This document shows positions 1 through 9,383 of a DNA stretch of 64,000 nucleotides, piece after piece; the stretch's first letter is position 1, and each line of letters opens with the position of its first letter. The translations under genes and the position numbers were made by a program. The DNA is from an uncultured Sulfurimonas sp. (GTDB lineage: Bacteria; Campylobacterota; Campylobacteria; Campylobacterales; Sulfurimonadaceae). Below the pieces are notes generated by a model. That model was not told the origin of the DNA and ran no database searches. It worked only from the letters and a program-made list of their open reading frames with translations. The stretch covers positions 1,501,781-1,565,780 of the forward strand of contig NZ_OY759725.1 in NCBI RefSeq assembly GCF_963662755.1. The letters run 5' to 3'.

Positions 1-449
1 TAAAAAATATCCCTGTTGGTACATTGATACACAACATTGAGCTTAAAACTGGTAAAGGCGGACAAATGGTTCGTTCTGCTGGAACTTCAGCTCAAATTAT
101 GGGTCGTGATGGCAAGTATGTTTCACTTCGTATGCCTTCATCTGAAATGCGTTTAGTATTAGGCGAATGTCTAGCTACTATCGGTTCAGTTGGTAACGAA
201 GAGTTTGGTAACATTGTTATAGCAAAAGCTGGTCGTCAACGTCACTTAGGTATTCGTCCTCAAACTCGTGGTTCTGCGATGAACCCTATTGATCACCCGC
301 ATGGTGGTGGTGAAGGTAAAACGAATTCAGGTCGTCATCCAGTTACTCCATGGGGTAAACCAACGAAGGGTGCTAAAACTCGTCGTAAGAAAGCAAGTGA
401 TAATTTAATTATTACTCGTCGTAAACCAAATGCAAAAAGGGTAGGCTAA
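1..449 (+). CDS. rplB: 50S ribosomal protein L2 (5' end missing)
   Basis: L2 sits at the peptidyl-transferase region of the 50S subunit. The window opens inside the gene: codons are in frame from position 3, and the visible residues, including the conserved [14 protein letters not shown] region and the basic C-terminus, cover roughly the last half of the protein. The TAA stop shares its last A with the ATG of rpsS. The TTG at 24 is an internal codon, not a start, because the frame stays open upstream and reads as L2. Confidence 0.97.
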   Translation, partial: KNIPVGTLIHNIELKTGKGGQMVRSAGTSAQIMGRDGKYVSLRMPSSEMRLVLGECLATIGSVGNEEFGNIVIAKAGRQRHLGIRPQTRGSAMNPIDHPHGGGEGKTNSGRHPVTPWGKPTKGAKTRRKKASDNLIITRRKPNAKRVG

Positions 450-724
450 TGGCTCGTTCAGTAAAAAAAGGTCCATTTGTTGATAATCATTTAATGAAAA
501 AAGTTGAAACAGCTAGAGCTGAAGGAAACAAAAAACCTATTAAAACTTGGTCAAGAAGATCTATGGTCGTTCCTGCAATGGTTGGTTTTACAATAAATGT
601 ACACAACGGACGTCAATTTGTTCCTGTTCATATTTCAGAGAATCATATTGGTTATAAACTTGGTGAATTTGCACCAACTCGTACATTCAAGGGCCATAAG
701 GGCTCTGTTCAGAAGAAGGCGTAA
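449..724 (+). CDS. rpsS: 30S ribosomal protein S19
   Basis: S19 binds the head of the 30S subunit with S13. The 91-residue product has the family start [10 protein letters not shown] and the conserved HNGRQFVPV segment, and is of normal length. Its ATG overlaps the rplB stop by one base, so translation is probably coupled. Confidence 0.98.
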   Translation: MARSVKKGPFVDNHLMKKVETARAEGNKKPIKTWSRRSMVVPAMVGFTINVHNGRQFVPVHISENHIGYKLGEFAPTRTFKGHKGSVQKKA

Positions 725-726
725 TC

Positions 727-1044
727 ATGGCTAGAGCATTATTAAAGTTTATCCGTGTGTCTCCAATCAAATCTCGTCTTATAGCGAGAGAAGTTCAAGG
801 TATGAATGCTGAAGAAGCACTAGCAGCTTTAGAGTTTACTCCAAATAAAGCAGCTAAAATCATTGCTAAAGTAATTGCATCTGCGGTTGCTAACAGTGGA
901 AGTGAAGCTGAAGATTGTACTATTACATCATGTCGTGTTGATAATGGTCCAGTTCTTAAACGTTTCCGTCCACGTGCACGTGGTATGGCATCGGGAATCC
1001 GTAAGCCAACAGCACATATCTTAGTAGAAGTAGAGGGTAAATAA
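727..1044 (+). CDS. rplV: 50S ribosomal protein L22
   Basis: L22 lines the nascent-peptide exit tunnel. The 105-residue protein has the typical [12 protein letters not shown] start and the C-terminal beta-hairpin loop [15 protein letters not shown] that reaches the tunnel and is where macrolide-resistance changes occur in other bacteria; no insertion is seen. It lies two bases after rpsS. Confidence 0.98.
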   Translation: MARALLKFIRVSPIKSRLIAREVQGMNAEEALAALEFTPNKAAKIIAKVIASAVANSGSEAEDCTITSCRVDNGPVLKRFRPRARGMASGIRKPTAHILVEVEGK

Positions 1045-1045
1045 T

Positions 1046-1765
1046 ATGGGTCAAAAAGTTAATCCTATTGGTTTACGTCTTGGTATCAACCGTAATTGGG
1101 AGAGCCGTTGGTTCCCTAATTTTAAAACTGCACCAGCAGCTTTAGGTGAAGATCACAAGATTCGTACATTTTTGAAGAAAGAACTTTACTATGCTGGTGT
1201 TGCGAACATCATTATAGAAAGAACAATTAAGAGACTTCGTGTAACTATCGTTGCAGCTCGCCCTGGTATCATTATTGGTAAAAAAGGTGCGGACATTGAG
1301 AAACTTAAAGATTCACTTCAAAAATTAATTGGTAAAACAGTTTCTGTAAACATCAAAGAAGAGAAAAAAGCTCAAACTTCATCTCAACTTGTTGCTGAAA
1401 ATGTAGCTACTCAATTAGAGCGTCGTGTTGCTTTTAGACGTGCTATGAAAAAAGTTATGCAAGGTGCACAACGTTCAGGTGCTAAAGGTATTAAAGTTTC
1501 TGTTTCTGGTCGTTTAGGCGGTGCAGAGATGGCTCGTACTGAGTGGTACTTAGAAGGACGTGTTCCTCTTCATACACTTCGTGCTAAAATTGATTACGGT
1601 TTTGCAGAAGCTCATACTACTTATGGAATCATAGGTGTTAAAGTATGGATTTTCAAAGGTGAGGTACTTACTAAAGGTATCCCTGCTGAAGCTAAAGAAG
1701 AAGAAAAAAAAGAGCGTCCACGTAAACGTGCTCCAAGACGCGAAAATAATGAAAAGGCTGAATAA
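1046..1765 (+). CDS. rpsC: 30S ribosomal protein S3
   Basis: S3 is at the mRNA entry site of the 30S subunit. The 239-residue protein starts [13 protein letters not shown], carries a KH domain ([14 protein letters not shown]) and ends in a highly charged tail of Glu, Lys and Arg. It follows rplV by one base. Confidence 0.98.
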   Translation: MGQKVNPIGLRLGINRNWESRWFPNFKTAPAALGEDHKIRTFLKKELYYAGVANIIIERTIKRLRVTIVAARPGIIIGKKGADIEKLKDSLQKLIGKTVSVNIKEEKKAQTSSQLVAENVATQLERRVAFRRAMKKVMQGAQRSGAKGIKVSVSGRLGGAEMARTEWYLEGRVPLHTLRAKIDYGFAEAHTTYGIIGVKVWIFKGEVLTKGIPAEAKEEEKKERPRKRAPRRENNEKAE

Positions 1766-1767
1766 TT

Positions 1768-2193
1768 ATGTTAATGCCTAAAAGAACAAAATATCGTAAA
1801 GTAATGAAAGGTCGTAACCGTGGTTACGCTCGTTCAGGTTATACATTAGCATTTGGTGATATCGCATTTAAAGCGGTTGAAGCAGGTCGTATTAACTCTC
1901 GTCAGATTGAAGCAGCTCGTATTTCAGCTACTCGTCATATTAAAAGAAATGGTAAGATTTGGATTCGTGTATTCCCTGCTAAACCATTAACTGCTAAGCC
2001 TCTTGAAACTCGTATGGGTAAAGGTAAAGGTGCAGTTGATCAATGGGTAATGAATATTAAGCCAGGTCGTATTATTTTTGAAATGGCTGGTGTTCCACAT
2101 GATTTAGCACGTGAAGCGCTAACTCTTGCAATGCATAAATTGCCATTCAAAACAAAAATTATTACTGCGGAGATGAGCAATGAAATATTCTGA
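1768..2193 (+). CDS. rplP: 50S ribosomal protein L16
   Basis: L16 organises the A-site region of the 50S subunit. The 141-residue product begins [19 protein letters not shown], matching the family, so the first ATG (1768) is preferred to the in-frame ATG at 1774. The last 14 bases overlap the start of rpmC. Confidence 0.98.
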   Translation: MLMPKRTKYRKVMKGRNRGYARSGYTLAFGDIAFKAVEAGRINSRQIEAARISATRHIKRNGKIWIRVFPAKPLTAKPLETRMGKGKGAVDQWVMNIKPGRIIFEMAGVPHDLAREALTLAMHKLPFKTKIITAEMSNEIF

Positions 2194-2368
2194 TTTAGCA
2201 GATAAAAACGTAGCAGAGCTTCAAGCTATGCTAAAAGAAAAGAAAACAGAATTGTTTACTTTAAAAATAAAACAAAAGATGATGCAATTAAACAACACTA
2301 GTGAACTTCGTGTTGCTAAAAAAGATATTGCTAAAATCAACACTGCTATAACTGCAGTGGCAAACTAG
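2180..2368 (+). CDS. rpmC: 50S ribosomal protein L29
   Basis: L29 is a small two-helix protein near the tunnel exit. The 62-residue product begins [15 protein letters not shown] and has the family helix-turn-helix pattern. It begins inside the rplP coding sequence, a 14-base overlap that suggests translational coupling. Confidence 0.97.
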   Translation: MKYSDLADKNVAELQAMLKEKKTELFTLKIKQKMMQLNNTSELRVAKKDIAKINTAITAVAN

Positions 2369-2378
2369 GGGCTTAGCA

Positions 2379-2627
2379 ATGACACATAAGCGTGAAATTC
2401 AAGGTAAAGTAGTTACAATTGCAGGCGAAAAAACGGTATCTATCGTTGTTGAGCGTCGAGTAATGCATCCTCGTTACCACAAAGTTGTAAAGCGTTTCAA
2501 AAAGTACTTGGTACATGATGAGCGTAATGAAGTAAAAGTTGGTGATGAGATTATTGCAATCGAATGTCGCCCACTTTCAAAGACTAAATCTTTTAGACTT
2601 AAGACTGTAGTATCAGGAGCTGAGTAA
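2379..2627 (+). CDS. rpsQ: 30S ribosomal protein S17
   Basis: S17 is a primary 16S-rRNA binding protein with an OB fold. The 82-residue product has the expected REIQGKVV start and the [19 protein letters not shown] core. An AGGGG-like site lies just upstream, and its stop shares one base with the rplN ATG. Confidence 0.97.
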   Translation: MTHKREIQGKVVTIAGEKTVSIVVERRVMHPRYHKVVKRFKKYLVHDERNEVKVGDEIIAIECRPLSKTKSFRLKTVVSGAE

Positions 2628-2995
2628 TGATTCAAAGTTTTACTCGTTTAGTTGTAGCTGATAATACAGGTGCAAAAGAGATTATGTGTATTAAGGTACT
2701 TGGTGGTTCTAAACGTCGTTATGCTTCAGTAGGTGACGTTATCGTTGCTTCTGTTAAAAAAGCGACACCAACTGCTAAAGTTAAAAAAGGTAAAGTTGTA
2801 AAAGCTGTTATCGTTAGAACTTCTAAAGAGATTCACCGTGAAAATGGTTCTCTTATTCGTTTTGATGATAATGCAGCTGTTATACTAGATGACAAGAGAG
2901 AGCCTATTGGTACTCGTATTTTTGGACCTGTTGGTCGTGAAGTACGTTACGCAGGATTCATGAAAATTGTATCTCTTGCACCGGAGGTTGTTTAA
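2627..2995 (+). CDS. rplN: 50S ribosomal protein L14
   Basis: L14 forms part of the intersubunit face. The 122-residue protein begins [18 protein letters not shown] and contains the conserved [12 protein letters not shown] segment. It shares single-base stop/start overlaps with the genes on both sides. Confidence 0.98.
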   Translation: MIQSFTRLVVADNTGAKEIMCIKVLGGSKRRYASVGDVIVASVKKATPTAKVKKGKVVKAVIVRTSKEIHRENGSLIRFDDNAAVILDDKREPIGTRIFGPVGREVRYAGFMKIVSLAPEVV

Positions 2996-3225
2996 TGGCA
3001 AAATTTAATTTCAAAAAAGGCGATACTGTAGAAATTATCGCTGGTGACGATCGCGGAACTAAAGCAAAAGTACTTGAAGTATTACCTAAGAAAAATAAGG
3101 TAATTGTTGAGGGTTGTAAAGTTGCTAAGAAAGCTATCAAACCAACTGAAGATAACACTAAAGGCGGACATATCAATAAAGAGATGCCGATAGATGTTTC
3201 AAATGTACGTAAAGTGGAGGCATAA
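2995..3225 (+). CDS. rplX: 50S ribosomal protein L24
   Basis: L24 initiates 50S assembly. The 76-residue protein has the KOW motif ([19 protein letters not shown]) and is at the short end of the family, lacking most of the C-terminal extension seen in enteric L24. Confidence 0.97.
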   Translation: MAKFNFKKGDTVEIIAGDDRGTKAKVLEVLPKKNKVIVEGCKVAKKAIKPTEDNTKGGHINKEMPIDVSNVRKVEA

Positions 3226-3229
3226 TTAG

Positions 3230-3775
3230 ATGGCTCGTTTAAAAGAAAAATATTTAGGTTTAAAATCTGAACTTCAAGCTGAACTAGGTATTGCTAACCC
3301 AATGCAAACTCCAAAAGTAGATAAAATTATTATCTCTGTTGGTGCTGGTTTTGCAATGAAAGATAATAAACTTATCCAAAATATTGAAGATACGATTACT
3401 AAAATTGCTGGTCAAAAAGCAAGTACTGTAATAGCTAAAAAATCAGTTGCTGGTTTTAAAGTTCGTGAGGGAATGCCTGTAGGTATTCGTGTAACTCTTC
3501 GTGGTGAAAATATGTATAACTTCTTAGATCGTCTAGTATCTATCGCACTTCCACGTGTGAAAGATTTCCGTGGTGTTCCAAGAAATGGTTTTGATGGTCG
3601 TGGTAACTATAACTTTGGTCTTCAAGAGCAACTAATTTTCCCAGAGATTTCTTATGATTCAATCATGCAAATTCATGGTATGAATATCACAGTTGTAACA
3701 ACTGCTGATTCAGATAAGGCAGGATTTGCTCTTTTAGAGAAAATGGGTATGCCTTTTACTAAAGGGAGTAACTAA
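3230..3775 (+). CDS. rplE: 50S ribosomal protein L5
   Basis: L5 binds 5S rRNA in the central protuberance. The 181-residue product contains the conserved [13 protein letters not shown] segment and FPEISYD, and is of normal length. Its TAA overlaps the rpsN ATG by one base. Confidence 0.98.
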   Translation: MARLKEKYLGLKSELQAELGIANPMQTPKVDKIIISVGAGFAMKDNKLIQNIEDTITKIAGQKASTVIAKKSVAGFKVREGMPVGIRVTLRGENMYNFLDRLVSIALPRVKDFRGVPRNGFDGRGNYNFGLQEQLIFPEISYDSIMQIHGMNITVVTTADSDKAGFALLEKMGMPFTKGSN

Positions 3776-3960
3776 TGGCTAAGAAATCAATGATTGCTAA
3801 AGCAGCACGTGAACCTAAGTTTAAAGTACGTGGATACACAAGATGTCAAATCTGTGGTCGTCCACATTCAGTACTTCGTGACTTTGGTATTTGTCGTGTT
3901 TGTTTTAGAAAAATGGCAAACGAGGGATTAATCCCAGGTGTTAGAAAGTCTTCTTGGTAG
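3775..3960 (+). CDS. rpsN: 30S ribosomal protein S14, zinc-binding type
   Basis: S14 helps assemble the 30S head. The 61-residue protein is the short zinc-ribbon form, with two CxxC pairs (CQIC and CRVC) in its middle. It is followed by an 85-base spacer, the largest in this operon, containing an AT-rich palindrome. Confidence 0.97.
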   Translation: MAKKSMIAKAAREPKFKVRGYTRCQICGRPHSVLRDFGICRVCFRKMANEGLIPGVRKSSW

Positions 3961-3999
3961 GCAATAGCTTATTCAATTAGAAACTACTATTCATTCGCA

Positions 4000-4022
4000 G
4001 TTTAAAATTTTAAATTTTAAAC
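4000..4022 (+). repeat. Perfect 10-bp inverted repeat between rpsN and rpsH
   Basis: Two 10-base arms (4000-4009 and 4013-4022) are exact reverse complements around a 3-base loop, all A/T except the outer G-C pair. This is the only long spacer within the S10/spc run. It could be a weak processing or attenuation hairpin or a protein site; there is no U-run, so a classical terminator is unlikely. Confidence 0.5.
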
Positions 4023-4045
4023 TTGCAACAGATAAGGAATAATAA

Positions 4046-4444
4046 ATGGCAATAAATGACTTAGTGTCAGATGCGTTAACTCGTGTTCGTAATGCAGGTA
4101 TGAGAAGATTACCAGTTACTACTTTAGTTCACTCTAAGAGTGTTGAAGCATTAGCAAATATCTTAGTAGATAAAGGTTATATTGAGAGTTGTAACGTTGT
4201 TGAAGATGGCGTTAAAAAAACTATCAAAGTTGTACTTAAGTACAATGACGAAGGTAAAACTGTAATTAATGAACTTCAAAGAGTTTCTAAGCCTGGTAGA
4301 CGTGTTTACAAAGGTAAAGAAGACATAAAAAGATTCAAAAATGGTTACGGAACTATTATTGTTAGTACATCACACGGCGTTCTACCAAATGACAAAGCTT
4401 ATGAGCTTGGTATTGGTGGTGAAGTTATGTGTACAGTTTGGTAG
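4046..4444 (+). CDS. rpsH: 30S ribosomal protein S8
   Basis: S8 binds helix 21 of 16S rRNA; in E. coli it is also the spc-operon repressor. The 132-residue protein begins [17 protein letters not shown] and ends with the conserved [10 protein letters not shown] purine-rich AAGGAA site precedes the ATG. Confidence 0.98.
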   Translation: MAINDLVSDALTRVRNAGMRRLPVTTLVHSKSVEALANILVDKGYIESCNVVEDGVKKTIKVVLKYNDEGKTVINELQRVSKPGRRVYKGKEDIKRFKNGYGTIIVSTSHGVLPNDKAYELGIGGEVMCTVW

Positions 4445-4453
4445 GGAGATAGC

Positions 4454-4990
4454 ATGTCAAGAATTGGTAAATTACCTGTAGAATTTGCTAGCGATATTAA
4501 CGTTAGTTCAAATGAAAATGTTATAACTTTTGCTAAAGGCAAAAATAGTGTTGATTTAGATACAAAAGGAAATGTTGCTTTCGCTTTAGAAGGTAATACT
4601 TTAACTTTTTCTACTTTATCAGATGCTCGTGAGCATAGAGCTTTTTGGGGAACATATAGAGCATTAGCTCAAAATATTGTTACTGGTTTAGCTACTGGTT
4701 ATTCTAGACAATTAGAAATCAATGGTGTTGGTTATCGTGCTTCTGTTAATGGAAGTGTACTTAATCTTCAACTTGGTCACTCTCATGATATTAATTATGA
4801 ATTGCCAGAAGGTTTAGAAGCTACTGTAGAAAAGAATGTTATAACTCTAAAAAGCCATGACAAGCAAATGCTTGGTCAAGCTGCTGCTGAGATTAGAGCA
4901 TTCCGTCCACCAGAGCCTTATAAAGGTAAAGGTGTTAAATACATGGAAGAGCATATCGTGCGTAAAGCCGGTAAAACTGCTAAGAAATAA
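4454..4990 (+). CDS. rplF: 50S ribosomal protein L6
   Basis: L6 lies near the factor-binding site. The 178-residue protein starts MSRIGKLPVE, has the duplicated L6 fold and the conserved FRPPEPYKGKGVKY motif close to the C-terminus. GGGAG sits six bases before the start. Confidence 0.98.
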   Translation: MSRIGKLPVEFASDINVSSNENVITFAKGKNSVDLDTKGNVAFALEGNTLTFSTLSDAREHRAFWGTYRALAQNIVTGLATGYSRQLEINGVGYRASVNGSVLNLQLGHSHDINYELPEGLEATVEKNVITLKSHDKQMLGQAAAEIRAFRPPEPYKGKGVKYMEEHIVRKAGKTAKK

Positions 4991-5003
4991 GGGAGGAGTA
5001 TAA

Positions 5004-5360
5004 ATGAATGCTAAAGTATTAAAATCGAAAATTGCTAATCGTTTAAAGCGTAAGCGTCGTATTCGTGCAAAAATATCTGGTTGTGCTTCACTTCCTCGTG
5101 TTTCTGTATTTCGTTCAAATCGTTATTTGAGTGTACAAGCTATTGATGATGCATCTGCAACAACACTATGCGCACTAAACTCAAAAGAGAGCGGTCATAA
5201 ATCAAATAAAGAAGGTGCAGCTGCCCTTGCTGAAGCATTTGCTGCTAAGCTTAAGTCTGCTAACATTTCTGAAGTTGTATTTGATCGTAATGGTTACCAA
5301 TATCACGGCGTAATTGCTGCATTTGGTGACGCACTTCGTGCAAACGAAATTAAGTTCTAG
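5004..5360 (+). CDS. rplR: 50S ribosomal protein L18
   Basis: L18 binds 5S rRNA with L5. The 118-residue product has the basic N-terminus ([13 protein letters not shown]), the [18 protein letters not shown] strand and the C-terminal [11 protein letters not shown] motif. GGAGG lies upstream of the ATG. Confidence 0.98.
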   Translation: MNAKVLKSKIANRLKRKRRIRAKISGCASLPRVSVFRSNRYLSVQAIDDASATTLCALNSKESGHKSNKEGAAALAEAFAAKLKSANISEVVFDRNGYQYHGVIAAFGDALRANEIKF

Positions 5361-5365
5361 GGGTT

Positions 5366-5809
5366 ATGATGGAAATCAATAGAGAAGAATTTGAAGAAGC
5401 GATTGTAAATATTGGTCGTGTTACTAAGGTTGTTAAGGGTGGTAGAAGATTTCGTTTTACTGCACTTATAGTAGTTGGTAATAAAAATGGTACTGTAGGT
5501 TACGGTATGGGTAAGGCTAAGGAAGTTCCTGATGCTATTCGTAAAGCTGTTGATAATGCTTTTAAAAACCTTACTACTATTAGTATCAAAGGTACAACAA
5601 TAGCACATGATATTGAGCATAAATACAATGCAAGTCGTGTTCTTTTAAAGCCAGCATCTGAAGGTACAGGTGTTATCGCAGGTGGAGCAGCTCGTCCTGT
5701 TCTTGAACTTGCAGGTATTCAAGACATACTTACAAAGTCAATAGGCTCAAACAATCCAGGAACAGTTGTTCGTGCTACAGTTGAAGCACTTACGCGTATT
5801 AAAGGATAG
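5366..5809 (+). CDS. rpsE: 30S ribosomal protein S5
   Basis: S5 takes part in decoding fidelity at the mRNA entry site. The 147-residue protein has the [17 protein letters not shown] double-stranded-RNA-binding core and the C-terminal [16 protein letters not shown] segment. It starts with two consecutive ATG codons (5366 and 5369); AGGGG upstream fits either. The next gene is rplO: rpmD (L30), found at this point in many bacteria, is absent. Confidence 0.98.
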   Translation: MMEINREEFEEAIVNIGRVTKVVKGGRRFRFTALIVVGNKNGTVGYGMGKAKEVPDAIRKAVDNAFKNLTTISIKGTTIAHDIEHKYNASRVLLKPASEGTGVIAGGAARPVLELAGIQDILTKSIGSNNPGTVVRATVEALTRIKG

Positions 5810-5812
5810 AGA

Positions 5813-6211
5813 ATGGGTATTGAAAATTTAACACCAGCAGAAGGTTCAACAAGTAACCGTAAAAGAGTTGGTCGTGGACAAGGTTCTGGAACTGGTAAGA
5901 CTGCTGCACGTGGTCAAAAAGGTCAAAAATCTCGTTCAGGTTACAAAAGAAAAAGAAACTTTGAGGGTGGACAACAACCATTATCAAAAAGACTTCCTAA
6001 AATTGGATTTCACGTAAATAATGTAAAACCTTATGTTATCAACGTTGAGAGAATTAAAGCAGTTGCAGAGTTAGCTGAGATTACTATGGAGAGTATCCGT
6101 GGTGTTCATAAAATTGCTGCGAGTGTGAACAAAGTTAAATTAGTTGGTGCTACTGCAAAAGATTTAGCATCAAAAATTAAAGACGACAACGTTACTACAA
6201 CAGGTAAATAG
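5813..6211 (+). CDS. rplO: 50S ribosomal protein L15
   Basis: L15 is an assembly protein of the 50S subunit. The 132-residue product has the glycine-rich [20 protein letters not shown]-terminus and the [14 protein letters not shown] motif. Only three bases separate it from rpsE and two from secY. Confidence 0.97.
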   Translation: MGIENLTPAEGSTSNRKRVGRGQGSGTGKTAARGQKGQKSRSGYKRKRNFEGGQQPLSKRLPKIGFHVNNVKPYVINVERIKAVAELAEITMESIRGVHKIAASVNKVKLVGATAKDLASKIKDDNVTTTGK

Positions 6212-6213
6212 TC

Positions 6214-7476
6214 GTGAATAAAAATCTAGTTAATAAGATACTTATTACTATCGGGTTTTTATTCATCTACCGTCTACTGGCTTATGTGCCAGTACCTGGC
6301 GTAGATACTGCAGTTATCGCCTCATTCTTCGATTCACACCAAGCAGATGCCTTGGGTCTATTTAATATGTTTAGTGGAAATGCTGTTGAGAGAATGTCTA
6401 TTATCGCTCTTGGAATTATGCCTTACATCACCGCTTCAATTATCATGGAACTTTTAGCTGCTACTTTTGCTCCTCTAGGTCAAATGAAAAAAGAACGTGA
6501 TGGAATGGTTAAGTATATGCAAATTATTCGTTATGCGACTATTGTTATTACTATAATTCAAGCTATTGGTATAAGTGTAGGTTTACAAAGTTTAACAGGT
6601 CCAAATGGTAATAGTGCTATTTTAGCTGATCACAATACATTTATAATCCTTTCTGCTGTATCTATGTTAGCTGGAACTATGTTATTGATGTGGATTGGTG
6701 AGCAGATTACTCAAAATGGTATAGGTAATGGTATTTCATTGATTATCTTTGCTGGTATCGTCTCAGCTATTCCAAGTGCAATAGGTCAAACAATAACTAT
6801 GGTAAATACAGGAGCAATGAGCTTTTTAACTGTAATTGCAATTCTTGCTCTTATTTTTGGTACTGTAGCAATCATTATTTATGTTGAACTTGGTGAGCGT
6901 CGTGTACCTGTTACATATGCTAAAAAAGTTATGATGCAAAATCAAAATAAAAGAGTTATGAACTACATTCCTATCAAAGTAAACTTAGCTGGTGTTATTC
7001 CAGTTATCTTTGCATCTGCGATATTAATGTTTCCTATGACAGTTTTATCAAGTAGTACAAATCCTACTATTCAAGGAATTGCTGACTTGTTAAACCCAAA
7101 TAGTTACTTTTTTAACTTTTTGACATTTCTTTTTGTAGTTTTCTTTGCATTTTTCTATGCTTCGATTACATTTAATGCAAAAGATATTTCAGATAACTTA
7201 AAAAGACAAGGTGGATTTATTCCAGGTATCCGTACTGGTGAAGCTACAAAAGAGTTTTTAAATGAAACTGCTAGTAGATTGACTTTTACAGGTGCTCTTT
7301 ACCTTGGTCTTGTTGCAACTCTACCGTTTATGATTATTAAAGGAATGGGTGTTCCATTCTTCTTTGGTGGTACTGCGGTTCTTATTGTTGTTCAAGTTGC
7401 ACTTGATACAATGAGAAAAATAGAGGCGCAAGTTTACATGAGTAAATACGAGACACTAAGTGCTGTTGGACTATAA
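6214..7476 (+). CDS. secY: Preprotein translocase subunit SecY
   Basis: SecY is the channel subunit of the inner-membrane Sec translocon. The 420-residue protein has about ten hydrophobic segments, the plug region PVPGVDTAVI and the conserved ERMSIIALGIMPYITASII segment. The start is GTG (6214), two bases after the rplO stop. SecE, its partner, is encoded at 55211. Confidence 0.97.
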   Translation: MNKNLVNKILITIGFLFIYRLLAYVPVPGVDTAVIASFFDSHQADALGLFNMFSGNAVERMSIIALGIMPYITASIIMELLAATFAPLGQMKKERDGMVKYMQIIRYATIVITIIQAIGISVGLQSLTGPNGNSAILADHNTFIILSAVSMLAGTMLLMWIGEQITQNGIGNGISLIIFAGIVSAIPSAIGQTITMVNTGAMSFLTVIAILALIFGTVAIIIYVELGERRVPVTYAKKVMMQNQNKRVMNYIPIKVNLAGVIPVIFASAILMFPMTVLSSSTNPTIQGIADLLNPNSYFFNFLTFLFVVFFAFFYASITFNAKDISDNLKRQGGFIPGIRTGEATKEFLNETASRLTFTGALYLGLVATLPFMIIKGMGVPFFFGGTAVLIVVQVALDTMRKIEAQVYMSKYETLSAVGL

Positions 7477-7479
7477 ATA

Positions 7480-8238
7480 ATGGCCATCGCGCTTAGAAAA
7501 CCTCAAGAAATAGAGAAGTTACGAGCTGCTAACAAAATTGTTGGCGGTGCTCTAGAACTTCTCGCTAAAAACACAAAAGTAGGAATCTCTTTAAAAGAAC
7601 TAGATGCTATGGCTGAAGATTTCATTCGTTCTCATGGTGCTAGACCCTCTTTTAAAGGACTCTACGGCTTCCCTAATGCAGTATGTACTTCACTAAATCA
7701 AGTTATTATTCACGGTATTCCAACAGATTATAAGCTTCAAGAAGGCGATGTAATAGGTTATGATATTGGCACAGAACTTGATGGATGGTTTGGAGATGCA
7801 GCAATCACAGTTCCTGTTGGTAAAATTGCTAAAGAAGATGAAGAGCTTATAGCTTGTGCTAAAGATGCTCTATATCATGCAATTGGCGAAATCAAAGAAG
7901 GAATGAGATTTAAAGAGTTGTCTTTAATTTTGGAAGAGTTTATTATAGGTCGTGGATTTATTCCATTACAAAATTTTTGTGGACATGGTATTGGTAAGAA
8001 GCCTCATGAAGAGCCTGAAATACCAAATTACCTTGATGGTAAAAATCCTAAATCTGGTCCAAAAATCAAAAACGGAATGGTTTTTTGTCTTGAACCTATG
8101 ATTTGTCAAAAAGAGTCAAAACCGGTTATTTTAGAAAATGATTGGGATGTTGTTAGTGCCGATAATTTACGCGGTTCACACTATGAGCATACTGTTGCAG
8201 TTATCAACGGTAAAGCTGAGATATTATCTCTTGCTTAA
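7480..8238 (+). CDS. map: Methionine aminopeptidase, type I
   Basis: Map removes the N-terminal methionine from nascent proteins. The 252-residue protein has the five metal ligands in context: GYDIGTELDGWFGDAA (two Asp), the His in FCGHGIGKKPHEEPEIPN, the Glu in FCLEPMI and the C-terminal Glu in YEHTVAV. No N-terminal zinc finger is present, so it is the short type I form. It sits between secY and infA as in many bacteria. Confidence 0.97.
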   Translation: MAIALRKPQEIEKLRAANKIVGGALELLAKNTKVGISLKELDAMAEDFIRSHGARPSFKGLYGFPNAVCTSLNQVIIHGIPTDYKLQEGDVIGYDIGTELDGWFGDAAITVPVGKIAKEDEELIACAKDALYHAIGEIKEGMRFKELSLILEEFIIGRGFIPLQNFCGHGIGKKPHEEPEIPNYLDGKNPKSGPKIKNGMVFCLEPMICQKESKPVILENDWDVVSADNLRGSHYEHTVAVINGKAEILSLA

Positions 8239-8259
8239 GAGAAATCAAAAGGACTTATA

Positions 8260-8478
8260 ATGGCTAAAGCAGATGTTATTGAAGTTGATGGCAAGATTAT
8301 TGAAGCATTGCCAAACGCAACTTTCCGTGTTGAATTAGAAAATGGACATATTATTTTGTGTCATATCGCAGGTAAAATGCGTATGCACTATATTAAAATA
8401 CTTCCAGGTGATAAAGTGAAATTAGAGTTAACACCTTACTCTCTTGATAAGGGACGTATTACTTATCGTTACAAATAG
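8260..8478 (+). CDS. infA: Translation initiation factor IF-1
   Basis: IF-1 occupies the 30S A site during initiation. The 72-residue OB-fold protein shows the family signature [19 protein letters not shown] and the C-terminal GRITYRYK. It ends the rightward operon: its stop codon lies within the left arm of a terminator hairpin. Confidence 0.98.
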   Translation: MAKADVIEVDGKIIEALPNATFRVELENGHIILCHIAGKMRMHYIKILPGDKVKLELTPYSLDKGRITYRYK

Positions 8479-8503
8479 AAAAAGAGTTTATCTCTTTTTC
8501 TAT
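8475..8503. terminator. Bidirectional terminator between infA and the leftward rhodanese gene
   Basis: Two perfect 12-base arms (8475-8486 and 8492-8503) flank a 5-base loop. The arms are A-rich on one side and T-rich on the other, giving a U-rich end in either direction. The hairpin overlaps both the infA stop and the stop of the convergent gene. Confidence 0.8.
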
Positions 8504-9378
8504 TCCCACTTAAACCTAGTCATAGGTAAATCTAAATCATTTCCCCATTCTAAAAGTGAAGCTTCATATAGCTTTGTGTTTTTAAATCCCATATGTTTAT
8601 ACAAAATAAAAAATTCCATACTCGCACTAAAGGCATCCTCAGCATAAACTATAACTTCATTGTTTTGGTTGAGTTCATGCCCATAAAGATAAATTTCATC
8701 TAATTCATGCATAGTTCTTAGTGTATTGTCTCTTAAGAATTTATCCATATAGAAACTACTTTTTGAATAAGATATGTGACCTACATTTCTAATATTATCT
8801 GAGCGCTGTGTCCCATAATATAATTGAGGAGATCTTGCATCTAAGATAACCGAAGATGCTAAGGCGTTTTGAACATAATCTTTATCTATAGTAAGATTTT
8901 TATTTGGTTTTACAACAATGTTTCCTTCATTTTCTGCTTGGAATTGTTGTGTTGATGTAAGCCGTTCATTTTCAAAAATCCAAGCCATATATCCACCATC
9001 TAAGATAGAGACGTTTTCAAATCCACTATACAAAAGTATAAAAGCTAAATAGCTAGAATTCAAAATACCATTTTGCTGGTTATGCGAATAAATAACAACC
9101 TTTGAGTCCTCATTTATGCCAAGTTCTCTTAACTCATCTTGTATAATTTCTGTTGAATTAATTAAAGCTTTTTTGTCTTTACCATCACTTACAAACTTTT
9201 GTACATCAGCACTTATAGCACCTTTTATGTGACTAGTCTCGTAAAGAGTGGCATCTGCTACATCTATGATAATTAAGTTTTTATCTTCAAGTATATTTTT
9301 TAACTCATTTGTCGTGATAAAAGCATCAGATGCAAAAAGTGTAAAAAAACTTATGCTTAGTAATAAAAGATATTTCAT
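8500..9378 (-). CDS. Secreted tandem rhodanese-like protein lacking catalytic cysteine
   Basis: The 292-residue product has a cleavable-looking signal peptide (residues 1-17, ending LFAS) followed by two rhodanese domains, each with the expected order of strands: LIIIDV and LDGGYMAW in the first, VILDARS and LEWGNDLDLP in the second. In active tandem sulfurtransferases the second domain carries a catalytic Cys after a VxVYC-like strand; here the position reads VIVYAEDAFSAS, with Ala. There is no cysteine in the whole protein, so thiosulfate sulfurtransferase activity is not expected. It lies five bases after the chorismate mutase gene. Role unknown; a periplasmic binding or scaffold function is inferred. 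Confidence 0.88.
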   Translation of the reverse strand: MKYLLLLSISFFTLFASDAFITTNELKNILEDKNLIIIDVADATLYETSHIKGAISADVQKFVSDGKDKKALINSTEIIQDELRELGINEDSKVVIYSHNQQNGILNSSYLAFILLYSGFENVSILDGGYMAWIFENERLTSTQQFQAENEGNIVVKPNKNLTIDKDYVQNALASSVILDARSPQLYYGTQRSDNIRNVGHISYSKSSFYMDKFLRDNTLRTMHELDEIYLYGHELNQNNEVIVYAEDAFSASMEFFILYKHMGFKNTKLYEASLLEWGNDLDLPMTRFKWE

Positions 9379-9383
9379 ATTTA

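Noticed and set aside
8444-8647. Rightward 67-codon ORF overlapping infA and the rhodanese gene
   Set aside because: It runs through a strong terminator and antisense to a clear gene, with no protein character.
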